A stretch of DNA of 64,000 nucleotides from NCBI GenBank assembly GCA_963675995.2, contig CAXXIY010000002.1, forward strand, positions 248,001 through 312,000, in the 5' to 3' direction. Within the stretch, counting starts at the first letter, position 1; every line of letters begins with the position of its first letter. The DNA comes from JAAFHB01 sp963675995 (GTDB lineage: Bacteria > Bacteroidota > Bacteroidia > Bacteroidales > Prolixibacteraceae). The notes under the pieces are model-generated. The model was not told the origin of the DNA. It saw only the letters and a list, made by a program, of their open reading frames with translations, and searched no databases. Positions 7,772 to 16,472 of the stretch are shown piece after piece. Position numbers and translations under genes: made by a program.

Positions 7772-8386
7772 ATGCTGATCCGGTTATACGACGAAAATCC
7801 CAATATCAAAGATCTGCTCAAGGTGGTTGAAATCCTCCGCGACGGAGGGGTGATCATTTTTCCAACCGACACGATTTATGGGATTGGTTGTGATATCACT
7901 AAACCCAAAGCGGTTGAGCGGGTGGCAAGGATTAAGAATGTAAGACCCGAAAAGGCTGCATTCTCGTTTCTGTTTTATGATCTGAGCAACATATCAGACT
8001 ATTGCAAGCCGATTTCCAATAGCGTTTTTAAACTTATGAAGAAGAATCTTCCCGGACCATTCACTTTTATCCTGAACGCAAATAGTAATATCCCAAAACT
8101 ATTCAGAAATAACAAGAAGAGTATCGGAATACGTATTCCCGGAAATAACATTATCCGCGAAATTGTGAGGGAACTTGGGAATCCAATACTCTCTACATCT
8201 GTGAAAGACGATGATACCATTATTGAATATACAACAGATCCGGAGCTGATTCATGAGAAATTTGGCGATATGGTTGATCTGGTCATCGACGGGGGATTTG
8301 GGGGGAATATTCCGTCAACGGTTATTGATTGTATCGGAAATGATCCCATGATTACCCGGCAAGGGAAAGGGGAATTAATTGAATAG
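7772..8386 (+). CDS. YciO-like protein of the Sua5/YrdC family
   Basis: 204 aa, a single YrdC domain. GGVIIFPTDTIYGIGCD near residue 25, PGPFTFILNAN in the middle and NPILSTSVK later mark the fold that makes L-threonylcarbamoyl-AMP for t6A tRNA modification in TsaC/Sua5. The length and the order VDLVIDGGFGGNIPSTVIDCIG...ITRQGKG match the YciO subgroup more closely than TsaC. YciO function is less certain, so a t6A role is possible but not shown. Sua5's extra C-terminal domain is missing. Confidence 0.85.
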   Translation: MLIRLYDENPNIKDLLKVVEILRDGGVIIFPTDTIYGIGCDITKPKAVERVARIKNVRPEKAAFSFLFYDLSNISDYCKPISNSVFKLMKKNLPGPFTFILNANSNIPKLFRNNKKSIGIRIPGNNIIREIVRELGNPILSTSVKDDDTIIEYTTDPELIHEKFGDMVDLVIDGGFGGNIPSTVIDCIGNDPMITRQGKGELIE

Positions 8387-8427
8387 TCTTTTGTACAATT
8401 ATAAGATTAGCATCCAATTTTGTGAAT

Positions 8428-8471
8428 CAAAAAAAAATCCCCCGGTCAGGCAGGCAGCCTTTACCGGGGGA
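8428..8471 (-). terminator. Terminator of the class IIB aldolase gene
   Basis: Stem TCCCCCGGT (8438-8446) with ACCGGGGGA (8463-8471) and a smaller inner AGG/CCT stem. The run of A before it (from 8430) reads as a U tract on the minus strand, so it ends the aldolase transcript; it may also block read-through from the plus side. Confidence 0.9.
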
Positions 8472-8527
8472 ATTCAAAATGAACCACGCTGTGGTTTAAA
8501 ATAGTTTTTAATCAGATCAGCAATAAA

Positions 8528-9529
8528 TTAAGCAGCTCCAATGGAACCCAACACATCGCCGATTTTATGTTTGTAGAGCTCTTTTAAGGCTTCGCGTGCC
8601 GGACCGAGGTACTTTCTCGGATCGAATTCTGCTGGTTTGGAAACGAATACTTGTCTGATTGCAGCAGTCATTGCGATACGACCGTCAGAGTCAATATTAA
8701 TTTTGCAAACAGAGGAAGCTGCTGCTCTTCTAAGTTGAGATTCAGGAATGCCGACAGCATCTTTCATTGCTCCGCCATTTTCGTTGATAATTTTAATCAG
8801 ATCAGCCGGAACAGAGGATGCGCCATGTAATACGATCGGGAAGCCAGGCATCCGTCTTTCAATCTCCTCAAGGATGTCAAAGCGGAGTGGTGGGGGGATT
8901 AACACCCCGTTTTCGTCACGTGTGCATTGTGCGGGTGTGAATTTGTTCGCTCCATGTGAAGTTCCGATGGAGATAGCCAATGAATCAACTCCCGTTTTTT
9001 GGGTGAAGTCGATCACATCATCCGGATTGGTGTAGATTGATTTTGCCGCAACAACGTCATCTTCAATTCCTGAAAGAATACCCAATTCACCTTCGACCGT
9101 CACATCAAACTGATGGGCGTATTCCACCACCTGACGAGTAATTTCAATGTTTTTCTCGTACGAATAGTGTGAACCGTCAATCATAACAGAGGAGAACCCC
9201 ATGTCGATACAGTTTTTGCAGGTTTCGAAACTATCCCCGTGATCAAGATGCAATACGATTGGAATGCCAACTCCGTTACTGATCTCTTTTGCATATTGAA
9301 CAGCCCCTTCGGCCATATAACGGAGTAAGGTCTGATTTGCATATTCGCGGGCCCCTTTTGAGACCTGCAGAATTACAGGTGAATTCGTTTCAACACAGGC
9401 TTTGATAATCGCCTGCAACTGTTCCATGTTGTTGAAGTTAAAGGCAGGTATTGCATAACCTCCCTTTACTGCTTTGGAAAACATCTCTTTCGAGTTTACC
9501 AGTCCCAGATTCTTGTAGCTAATTGCCAT
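8528..9529 (-). CDS. Class II fructose-bisphosphate aldolase, type B
   Basis: About 333 aa from the ATG at 9529 (MAISYKN); an upstream in-frame ATG at 9559 would add ten unlikely residues. It catalyses reversible cleavage of fructose-1,6-bisphosphate to DHAP and glyceraldehyde-3-phosphate with a zinc ion. Visible motifs are IPAFNFNNMEQ, the zinc/catalytic VLHLDHGDSFE, GFSSVMIDGSHYSYEKNI, VEGELG and the phosphate-binding VLHGASSVP and INIDSDGR. This spacing is that of the type B (Gat/Kba/Fba) group, which also includes tagatose-bisphosphate aldolases, so substrate preference is not certain. A type A aldolase lies divergently next door. Confidence 0.9.
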   Translation of the reverse strand: MAISYKNLGLVNSKEMFSKAVKGGYAIPAFNFNNMEQLQAIIKACVETNSPVILQVSKGAREYANQTLLRYMAEGAVQYAKEISNGVGIPIVLHLDHGDSFETCKNCIDMGFSSVMIDGSHYSYEKNIEITRQVVEYAHQFDVTVEGELGILSGIEDDVVAAKSIYTNPDDVIDFTQKTGVDSLAISIGTSHGANKFTPAQCTRDENGVLIPPPLRFDILEEIERRMPGFPIVLHGASSVPADLIKIINENGGAMKDAVGIPESQLRRAAASSVCKINIDSDGRIAMTAAIRQVFVSKPAEFDPRKYLGPAREALKELYKHKIGDVLGSIGAA

Positions 9530-9740
9530 TGGATTAAAAATTTTATAATTAAGATTCAAATAAGAGTGCCTGATGGATAGAATTGAAATCGATTTGTGTA
9601 CAAAGATAATCAGTTCCGGTCAAAAATAATTGAGATTGTTCCTTATATCAAAACTTTGTTAACTAAATCTTAACCTTTTTCAGGGTTAATTGTTAAACGA
9701 ATGACATATTTTCGCCAAAATAAAAATTAATCATTGAATT

Positions 9741-10820
9741 ATGAATAAAATATCTGATGTTGTAAAGCCGGGCGTTGTAACCGGGGACGATTTACAGTAT
9801 GTATTTAAGGTAGCCAAAGCCAATGGTTTTGCCATTCCTGCAGTTAATGTAGTCGGTTCTTCTACTGTAAATGCGGTAATGGAAGCTGCAAAGGTGGTCA
9901 ATGCACCCGTTATGATTCAGTTTTCCAATGGAGGTGCTGCCTTTAATGCCGGTAAGGGATTAAAACTCGAAGGTCAGCAAGCTGCTATTCTGGGAGCAAT
10001 CGCAGGGGCAAAACACATTCATACCCTTGCCGAAGCATACGGTGTGCGTGTAATTCTTCATACCGACCATGCCGCAAAAAAATTGCTTCCCTGGATTGAC
10101 GGACTTCTGGATGCTGGTGAAAAGCATTTTGCCGAAACAGGTAAGCCGCTTTTCAGCTCTCATATGCTTGATCTGTCTGAGGAGCCTATCGAAGAGAATA
10201 TTGCGATCAGCAAACGATATCTTGAACGGATGAGCAAGATAGGGATGACTCTTGAAATCGAACTTGGAATCACCGGAGGTGAGGAAGATGGAGTTGATAA
10301 CAGTGGACTGGATAATAGTCTGCTTTATACTCAGCCTGAACATGTATGTTATGCATATGAGGAACTGAGCAAGGTATCTCCTAATTTTACCATTGCTGCT
10401 TCGTTTGGAAATGTCCATGGCGTTTACAAACCAGGAAACGTCAAACTGAATCCCGTTATTCTTAAAAATTCTCAGGATTACATCAAAAAAACGCTGGGTA
10501 TTACCGATACTCATCCTGTTAACTTTGTATTCCACGGAGGATCAGGCTCGACACATGCCGAAATCCGTGAAGCCATTAGTTATGGTGTGATTAAAATGAA
10601 TATTGATACAGATACGCAGTGGGCCTACTGGGATGGCGTTCGCGCGTTTGAAGCCGCAAATCATGGCTATCTTCAGGGGCAGATCGGAAATCCTGATGGT
10701 TCAGACAAACCAAACAAGAAATACTACGATCCTCGCGTATGGTTACGTAAAGGTGAAGAGGCACTTATCGCACGGTTAAAAGTCGCTTTTGAAGACTTAA
10801 ATGCCGTCAATAGCTTATAA
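9741..10820 (+). CDS. fbaA: Class II fructose-bisphosphate aldolase, type A (FbaA-like)
   Basis: 359 aa, the same length as E. coli FbaA. Motifs are FAIPAVNVVGSSTVNAVMEAA, the catalytic VILHTDHAAKKLLPWIDG, SHMLDLSEEPIEENI, LEIELGITGGEEDGVDN (a long insert typical of type A), FHGGSGS, and IKMNIDTDTQWAYWDG. Same reaction as its neighbour, a zinc-dependent step of glycolysis and gluconeogenesis. Type A and type B proteins differ too much to be a recent duplication. The two genes are back to back with about 210 bases between starts, so they may be controlled in opposite senses. Confidence 0.95.
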   Translation: MNKISDVVKPGVVTGDDLQYVFKVAKANGFAIPAVNVVGSSTVNAVMEAAKVVNAPVMIQFSNGGAAFNAGKGLKLEGQQAAILGAIAGAKHIHTLAEAYGVRVILHTDHAAKKLLPWIDGLLDAGEKHFAETGKPLFSSHMLDLSEEPIEENIAISKRYLERMSKIGMTLEIELGITGGEEDGVDNSGLDNSLLYTQPEHVCYAYEELSKVSPNFTIAASFGNVHGVYKPGNVKLNPVILKNSQDYIKKTLGITDTHPVNFVFHGGSGSTHAEIREAISYGVIKMNIDTDTQWAYWDGVRAFEAANHGYLQGQIGNPDGSDKPNKKYYDPRVWLRKGEEALIARLKVAFEDLNAVNSL

Positions 10821-10845
10821 AAAGTAATAAAAGAATAAATCTCTG

Positions 10846-10876
10846 CCGCTTCGGTTAATTCCGGAGCGGTTTTTTT
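10846..10876 (+). terminator. Rho-independent terminator of fbaA
   Basis: CCGCTTCGG (10846-10854) pairs with CCGGAGCGG (10861-10869), one G-T pair, followed by seven T. Confidence 0.92.
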
Positions 10877-10881
10877 GTCCA

Positions 10882-10922
10882 ATAAATCAAATAAGGCTGC
10901 ATACCCGCCTTATTTGATTTAT
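10882..10922. repeat. Perfect 16-bp inverted repeat behind the fbaA terminator
   Basis: ATAAATCAAATAAGGC (10882-10897) and its exact complement (10907-10922) around a 9-base loop. It lies just after the fbaA terminator and 120 bases before the PorE-like gene. It could be a second terminator, an RNA-stabilising hairpin or a small mobile-repeat relic. Confidence 0.7.
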
Positions 10923-11014
10923 CCCTTTTCCCAGTTTTGACACCCTTAGGGCAGATGACATTTTGAAACGAAAGACGTTATTGTCTGACTGATCAGATAA
11001 TAAAATTGATTTGT

Positions 11015-11022
11015 TAATTTTG
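11015..11022 (+). promoter_or_regulatory. Candidate -7 element of the PorE-like gene
   Basis: TAATTTTG matches the Bacteroidota TAnnTTTG box, 21 bases before the ATG. No good TTTG lies 19-21 bases upstream, so the promoter is only half supported. Confidence 0.4.
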
Positions 11023-11043
11023 TGGAAACAAATGTCAGATTAA

Positions 11044-12981
11044 ATGAAAAAGTTGATTTTCATAATCCTCCTCTGTTTTACTACTGTATGTATCGCACAA
11101 AGAGGCAACTCATTACAAAAAATATCCGAATCACTCTATAACGAAGCAAAAATTGATGCCCAGACTGGTGACAGAGCCAAGGCGATTGTCCTGTTGAAAA
11201 AACTTTTAATTAGTGATCCTTCCTATTTTATGGCATACTTCGGTCTGGCCGATATTTATCATGAAACGGGTGAGACCCAACTTGAACAGGAGGCACTGGT
11301 GAATGGTCTGAATATTAGCGCTCACCGGTTTCCATCTGGATTTAAGTTTCTGGCTGAGTTATTATATGGTAAAGCTGAATATGGCGAAGCATTGAGAAAT
11401 ATAGAACAATATTGCAGTCTGAAAAAATCGGTTCCCATCGAGGAAAATCAGCTGCTTGAATCATGCCGTTTTGCCGTCAAAGCTTTAGAATCTCCCGTTG
11501 CTTTTCATCCCGAGAATGCAGGTTTGTCCATCAATTCAAATGAGGACGAGTATTGGCCGAGTTTAAATGCAGAGGGTAATGTGTTGGTATATACGCGATT
11601 GGTAAGGTTGGATAAAGATGGTCGGAAACTTGCATATCCACAGGAGGACTTCTTCGTCTCGCGAAAAGATAGTTCCGGATGGCAAAAATCGACCTCACTG
11701 GGACCCCCTATAAATACATCTGAAAATGAGGGGGCACAGTGCATTTCAGCAGATGGGCGACTCCTTTTTTTTACCGGTTGCGGCCGACCTGACGGATTGG
11801 GAAGTTGTGATATCTATATGTCTGTCAAACAGAAAGGGAGCTGGTCTGAGCCTGTCAATCTTGGTGCCCCTGTAAATGGAAGTTCCTGGGACTCGCAGCC
11901 TTCGGTATCAGCTGATGGCCATTGGCTTTATTTTACAAGTAACCGGAATGGGGGTAAGGGGAAGATGGATATCTGGAGAGCTGAGAAAATCGGGGTTTCA
12001 CCCGAAGGATACCCTGTTTACGGAAAGGTCAGCAATGTGGAAGGTGTAAATACCCGTGGAAACGATCTTTCCCCATTTATCCATGCGGATGGAAAAACTC
12101 TCTATTTTTCTTCTGATTTCTGGCCCGGAATGGGAGGAAAAGATCTCTTCTTTGTGAGGCTAGACAGTACTAAAATATTGCCTCCACAAAACCTGGGATT
12201 TCCTGTTAATACTTCAGGTAATGAGGAGGGACTTTTTGTTGAAGTTTCTGGTGAAAGAGGGTGGTATACATCTAATAACATGGGCTTTGGTGGGCGTGAT
12301 ATTTATTTTTTTTCAATTCCGGAGACGTTTAAACCTGATCCGGTTTCGTGGGTTAAAGGGACCATTTTGGACCGTAAAACCGGGAACCAAATTGTCGCTG
12401 ATCTGGTTTTGAATGATTTGGTCACGAACAAGCCTATTCAGCATTTGTACCCTTTTGAAAATGAAGGGGAATTTCTTTTTTGCCTTCCAACGGGTCATAA
12501 TTATGGCTTAAATATTTCAAAAGAGGGGTATCTATTCCATTCTGAGAACTTTAATCTGCTCGGATCGTATAGTCGGCAACAACCAATGCATCTGAATATT
12601 CAACTCGATCCAATCGAAAAAGGGCAATCCACGGTATTGAAAAATATTTTTTTCGAAACAGATTCCTTTAGGTTAAAACCTGAATCAAAGGGACAACTTT
12701 TGGAAATAGTCGATTTCATGACAAAGAATCCTGGATTAGTCATCGAGATAGGCGGACATACCGACTTGCAGGGGAGTGTCGATTATAACCTGAAGCTATC
12801 GGGAAATCGTGCAGATGCCGTTGTAAATTATTTAATAGCAAATGGCATATTGTCATCACGGCTCAGAAGTAAAGGGTATGGATTTTCGGTTCCTGTTGCG
12901 GATAATTCAACAGAAGAGGGAAGGGCCCTAAACAGGAGAACCGAATTCAAAATTCTGGATAACAAACTAATAAGAAAATAG
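11044..12981 (+). CDS. PorE-like TPR/beta-propeller/OmpA-domain envelope protein
   Basis: 645 aa. Signal peptide 1-18 (cut near CIA-Q). Domains in order: TPR-like helices (about 25-150), PD40/WD40-type propeller blades (about 165-425, repeated NTSENEGAQCISADGRLLFFTG- and QPSVSADGHWLYFTS-type units), a carboxypeptidase-regulatory-like fold (about 430-525), and an OmpA C-terminal peptidoglycan-binding domain (about 535-640, IEIGGHTDLQGSVDYNLKLS...NRADAV). This is the domain order of PorE, a peptidoglycan-linked accessory of type IX secretion. PorE is a lipoprotein, but this leader has no clear lipobox. Such architectures also occur in paralogues of unknown role, so a T9SS function is likely rather than certain. 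Confidence 0.82.
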   Translation: MKKLIFIILLCFTTVCIAQRGNSLQKISESLYNEAKIDAQTGDRAKAIVLLKKLLISDPSYFMAYFGLADIYHETGETQLEQEALVNGLNISAHRFPSGFKFLAELLYGKAEYGEALRNIEQYCSLKKSVPIEENQLLESCRFAVKALESPVAFHPENAGLSINSNEDEYWPSLNAEGNVLVYTRLVRLDKDGRKLAYPQEDFFVSRKDSSGWQKSTSLGPPINTSENEGAQCISADGRLLFFTGCGRPDGLGSCDIYMSVKQKGSWSEPVNLGAPVNGSSWDSQPSVSADGHWLYFTSNRNGGKGKMDIWRAEKIGVSPEGYPVYGKVSNVEGVNTRGNDLSPFIHADGKTLYFSSDFWPGMGGKDLFFVRLDSTKILPPQNLGFPVNTSGNEEGLFVEVSGERGWYTSNNMGFGGRDIYFFSIPETFKPDPVSWVKGTILDRKTGNQIVADLVLNDLVTNKPIQHLYPFENEGEFLFCLPTGHNYGLNISKEGYLFHSENFNLLGSYSRQQPMHLNIQLDPIEKGQSTVLKNIFFETDSFRLKPESKGQLLEIVDFMTKNPGLVIEIGGHTDLQGSVDYNLKLSGNRADAVVNYLIANGILSSRLRSKGYGFSVPVADNSTEEGRALNRRTEFKILDNKLIRK

Positions 12982-13025
12982 TCAGGTTTATCTTTCAAAA
13001 TAATGAATGATATACCTGACTATTT
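12976..13025. terminator. Hairpin between convergent genes
   Basis: AAATAGTCAGGT (12976-12987) and ACCTGACTATTT (13014-13025) pair over 12 bp around a 26-base loop. The left arm contains the PorE-like stop codon. The long loop makes it a weak but plausible bidirectional terminator. Confidence 0.6.
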
Positions 13026-13048
13026 GCCATGAGTAGCCGGCAAATGTA

Positions 13049-13774
13049 TTAGTCGAGAACAATTTCTACCATGTAATCGAAATGGGCGCCCATTATCTTT
13101 TCTTTTAACCTAAACCCACAAAAACTCGCGTAATTGATGAACGTTTCAGGATCTACAAAAAGCCATGGGAAAGGTTTACCTTCAATTGATTTATAGCTCA
13201 ACTGATATTCCATTTCGCCGTAATAGGTGTCTGAGGCTATATCAATCCAGGTTTCACCGTTTTCATCAGTAAAAAGGTAGAGTAAATCGGATGAATCTGC
13301 CAGAATTTTGCCTCCCGGATTAAGAAGCGTCTTTAAATGTTGCAATAAGTCCTCAAGACCACGTAATGTCTGGGCAACTCCTGCGCCATTCATCAACAAA
13401 AGAATCGTATCGTATTTCTGACCAGTAAGGGAATAGATATCTTTTAAAAATACATTTTTAATTCCTCTTTTCAACATTGTTTCACACGATAAGGGTGAAA
13501 TATCCAGCGCATCTACCTCAAATCCATGCTCCTGAAGCCAGAGTGAGTGGACGCCTGCCCCTGCGCCAACATCAAGAATTCTTCCGGAGCATCGCTTAAG
13601 TGCTTCCTGTTCCTGAATCGGCATCTGTTCAAAAGTTCGGAAAAAATAGGATGGTGAAAGGTGTTCATCTTCGGCAATATCGGTTTTAACCACGATTGAT
13701 TCTTCCCTGATTCCGTTGAGGTAGTCCCAGACTGCGTGGCCTATCGGATCGTTACGTTTTTTTAATAATGACAT
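13049..13774 (-). CDS. Class I SAM-dependent methyltransferase
   Basis: 241 aa. SAM-binding motif I (GRILDVGAGAGVHSLWLQE) is near residue 65, followed by VDALDISPLSCETMLKRG and the YDTILLLMNGAGVAQ strand, with LNPGGKILADSSDL after it. The N-terminus (DYLNG...PSYFFRTFEQMP) precedes the fold. The substrate cannot be told. It ends 22 bases after the Nramp gene's stop on the same strand, so the two may be co-transcribed. Confidence 0.85.
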   Translation of the reverse strand: MSLLKKRNDPIGHAVWDYLNGIREESIVVKTDIAEDEHLSPSYFFRTFEQMPIQEQEALKRCSGRILDVGAGAGVHSLWLQEHGFEVDALDISPLSCETMLKRGIKNVFLKDIYSLTGQKYDTILLLMNGAGVAQTLRGLEDLLQHLKTLLNPGGKILADSSDLLYLFTDENGETWIDIASDTYYGEMEYQLSYKSIEGKPFPWLFVDPETFINYASFCGFRLKEKIMGAHFDYMVEIVLD

Positions 13775-13796
13775 TTTTTTTCGTCAAATAGAAAAT

Positions 13797-15071
13797 TTAG
13801 TTAAACAAACTGATAAAAAGAGCTATATTTAATGCTGTTACAATTCCTCCAATTATATAGAGTAAAATCTTATCCAGATTAGTATTCTTGTATTTACCCA
13901 TCACCTTTTCTGATGAGGTGAGCCAAACCTGCACAAAGATAGTGATCGGAAGTTGTATGCTGAGCATCATCTGGGAATATATTAGTCCCTTAAACGGATT
14001 TGAAAGGACAAAAATTATTAATAAGGCCACGACAAAAGAGATAGTGATTCCAAGTCTTGAGTGATTGTCTTTAATATCATAAGGTTCACTAAATATCCCT
14101 GAAAAGATGGAGCCGGCTGCCATCCCCGATGTGATCGTTGAGGCAATGCCCGAAAAAAGCAGTGCTACTGCGAAAACTACTCCTGCATGAATACCTAATA
14201 AAGGGCCAAGCAGACTTTTGGCCTGCTGAAGCTCAGTTACTGCTGTACCAGCTTTAAAAAATGTGGAGGCAGCAAGCAAAATCATCGCACTATTGATTGC
14301 CCAGCCAATGATCATTGAGATAATCGTATCGAGGAACTCGTAATTCAACCTTTTCTTAATTGTTTTCTCATCCTGTAGGTTCCACTGACGGCTTTGGATG
14401 ATCTCGGAATGAAGGAAAAGATTATGAGGCATTACAACTGCTCCTAAAACGCTCATTATTATTATCATTGACCCTTTTGGAAAGGCCGGGGTCACCCATG
14501 ATTGGATGGCGGTATTCCAATCGATGTTTACGAGCGATAGTTCATACAAAAATGAAAGACCAATCACTGAAACAAAGGCGATAATCCATTTTTCAATCAT
14601 CCGGTAACCATTGGTAAATAGCATTATAAGGACAAAAGTCACGACGAGTATCGATCCTGCCCTGATGGGAATATCAAACAGCATGTTCAGTGCAATTGCC
14701 CCACCTAAAATTTCTGCCAGCGAAGTAGATATGGATGCTCCGATGGCAGTTACCAGAACCGCGATCGAATAACCAGGTTTCATGTATTTTGTGGTGGCTT
14801 CCGAAAGACAAAGTCCTGTGGCAATACCTAAATGGGCGACATTATGCTGAAGCATGATGAGCATGATTGTTGATAAGGTGACCATCCAGAGTAGTGTATA
14901 CCCAAACTGAGCCCCTGCACCCAGATTGGAAGCCCAGTTTCCGGGATCAATAAAACCGACTGTTACCAACAGACCAGGGCCCAGAAATTTTAAAATTTCA
15001 AGTCCTCCGAAAATGGGGCGGTAATCTTTCCGGTCAATATTATTGATGAGATGTGACAGGCGTTTGATCAT
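13797..15071 (-). CDS. Nramp-family divalent metal transporter (MntH-like)
   Basis: 424 aa with about eleven membrane segments. The metal-binding motif DPGNW is at residues 42-46 in TM1 and MPHNLFLHS in TM6, both hallmarks of proton-coupled Mn2+/Fe2+ import by the Nramp family. The conserved segment SASISTSLAEILGGAIAL-like (here GASISTSLAEILGG) is present. Upstream (15072-15290) no MntR-type box was recognised, but a perfect palindrome lies at 15201-15214. The metal preference (Mn versus Fe) is not decided by sequence. Confidence 0.92.
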   Translation of the reverse strand: MIKRLSHLINNIDRKDYRPIFGGLEILKFLGPGLLVTVGFIDPGNWASNLGAGAQFGYTLLWMVTLSTIMLIMLQHNVAHLGIATGLCLSEATTKYMKPGYSIAVLVTAIGASISTSLAEILGGAIALNMLFDIPIRAGSILVVTFVLIMLFTNGYRMIEKWIIAFVSVIGLSFLYELSLVNIDWNTAIQSWVTPAFPKGSMIIIMSVLGAVVMPHNLFLHSEIIQSRQWNLQDEKTIKKRLNYEFLDTIISMIIGWAINSAMILLAASTFFKAGTAVTELQQAKSLLGPLLGIHAGVVFAVALLFSGIASTITSGMAAGSIFSGIFSEPYDIKDNHSRLGITISFVVALLIIFVLSNPFKGLIYSQMMLSIQLPITIFVQVWLTSSEKVMGKYKNTNLDKILLYIIGGIVTALNIALFISLFN

Positions 15072-15200
15072 TGAGCAAAGTTAATGTTTTTTAACTTTAT
15101 TGTTTTTTCTGTGGGTTGATTTCCATGGCTTTTTCTTCGTTAAGTAAATTATGTTTGACGTGGTTCTGGCAGCTGGTACCTCGGTGCGCGTAGTCTGTAG

Positions 15201-15214
15201 CCATCAGCTGATGG
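15201..15214. promoter_or_regulatory. Perfect 14-bp palindrome in the mntH/mnmA divergent region
   Basis: CCATCAGCTGATGG is its own reverse complement. It lies 130 bases upstream of the Nramp start and 77 bases upstream of mnmA. It could be an operator, or part of a degenerate intergenic repeat of GCCA/GCTG-type words seen also near 19130 and 39330. Confidence 0.4.
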
Positions 15215-15275
15215 TCAGCAACCTTTAAATTTTCGTTTTCTGAAAATTTTTGTCCTCGTTGTAAAACAAAAGCGG

Positions 15276-15283
15276 TAAGTTTG
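15276..15283 (+). promoter_or_regulatory. Candidate -7 element of mnmA
   Basis: TAAGTTTG is a perfect TAnnTTTG box. A TTTG at 15249-15252 is 23 bases upstream, slightly long for a -33. The box ends only 7 bases before the ATG, so the transcript would be almost leaderless. Confidence 0.45.
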
Positions 15284-15290
15284 CAGCCGG

Positions 15291-16472
15291 ATGAAAGAAA
15301 AAGTTGTAATCGGTCTTTCTGGTGGTGTCGATTCGAGTGTCGCCGCCTATCTTCTTAAAAAAGAGGGATATGATGTGATTGGTGTTTTCATGATCAACTG
15401 GAAGGAGAATACAGGTTCCGTAACCTCCAGTTGCACTTGGGAAGATGATGTGACATTTGCTGAAATGATTGCGAAAAAACTGGATATCCCTTTTCATGTG
15501 GTTGACCTCTCTGATTTCTATCGTAAAAGGGTTGTGGATTACATGTTTTCGGAGTACGAAAAGGGGAGAACCCCCAATCCGGATGTACTTTGTAACCGCG
15601 AGATTAAGTTCGATCTCTTTATGGAAAAAGCGATGGAACTTGGTGCAAAATATGTAGCTACAGGCCATTATTGCCGAAGAGCATTCGTTGAAGCTGGAGG
15701 AATAACCTATTATCGGCTATTGGCAGGTACCGATGCGAATAAGGATCAGAGCTATTTCCTGTGCCAGCTAAATCAGGATCAACTTTCAAAATCGCTCTTT
15801 CCGGTCGGTCATTTGTTGAAACCGGAGGTACGCGAGATTGCCCGGGAACAAGGCTTAATTACAGCTGAGCGCAAGGATTCCCAGGGGATTTGTTTTGTGG
15901 GTAAGGTTGATCTTCCCGTTTTTCTTCAGCAAAAGCTAGCTGCAAAAAAGGGAAATGTAATTGAGATCTCTGCTTCGTTCATTTCGAAAAAGAAAGATTA
16001 TCCAAAGTTACCTGAATTTTTCGATAAGCTTTGTTTCCCTTTTCCATATAAACCCTGGAATGGAAAGGTTATAGGGGAACATAACGGAGCACATTTCTAT
16101 ACTATAGGGCAACGTAAAGGGCTGAATATCGGGGGATACGAAGAGCCGCTTTTTGTACTGGCAACTGATGTTGCCCGCAATATAATTTATGTTGGCGAAG
16201 GGAAGGAACATCCCGGACTTTATCGTCAAGGTTTATTTATTCCAAAGGATGATATCCACTGGATTCGCCCCGATTTTAAGATGACCGATGGAGACGACCG
16301 TGAATTCCTTTTCAGGATAAGGTATCGGCAGCCACTCGAAAAAGGGACTATCTATATGAAAAGTGATGGAGCTTATGTCCTATTCGATCAGGAACAACGC
16401 GGAATCACCTCCGGACAGTTTGCTGCCTGGTATCTCCGGGATGAATTGATAGGTTCCGGAGTAATCGCGTAA
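15291..16472 (+). CDS. mnmA: tRNA-specific 2-thiouridylase MnmA
   Basis: 393 aa. The PP-loop ATPase motif SGGVDSS is at residues 10-16, and the two catalytic cysteines are at C101 (NPDVLCNREIKF) and C201 (SQGICFVGKV). The C-terminal substrate-recognition domain includes YTIGQRKGLNIGG. The enzyme activates U34 of tRNA-Glu, -Gln and -Lys with ATP and transfers sulfur to C2. The protein begins MKEKVVIG, and the ATG at 15291 is the only sensible start. The long segment around residues 210-245 is an insertion typical of Bacteroidota copies. Confidence 0.95.
   Translation: MKEKVVIGLSGGVDSSVAAYLLKKEGYDVIGVFMINWKENTGSVTSSCTWEDDVTFAEMIAKKLDIPFHVVDLSDFYRKRVVDYMFSEYEKGRTPNPDVLCNREIKFDLFMEKAMELGAKYVATGHYCRRAFVEAGGITYYRLLAGTDANKDQSYFLCQLNQDQLSKSLFPVGHLLKPEVREIAREQGLITAERKDSQGICFVGKVDLPVFLQQKLAAKKGNVIEISASFISKKKDYPKLPEFFDKLCFPFPYKPWNGKVIGEHNGAHFYTIGQRKGLNIGGYEEPLFVLATDVARNIIYVGEGKEHPGLYRQGLFIPKDDIHWIRPDFKMTDGDDREFLFRIRYRQPLEKGTIYMKSDGAYVLFDQEQRGITSGQFAAWYLRDELIGSGVIA

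Noticed and set aside
9960..10535. 191-codon open frame antisense to fbaA
   Set aside because: The type A aldolase on the other strand is complete; the antisense product has no recognisable domain.
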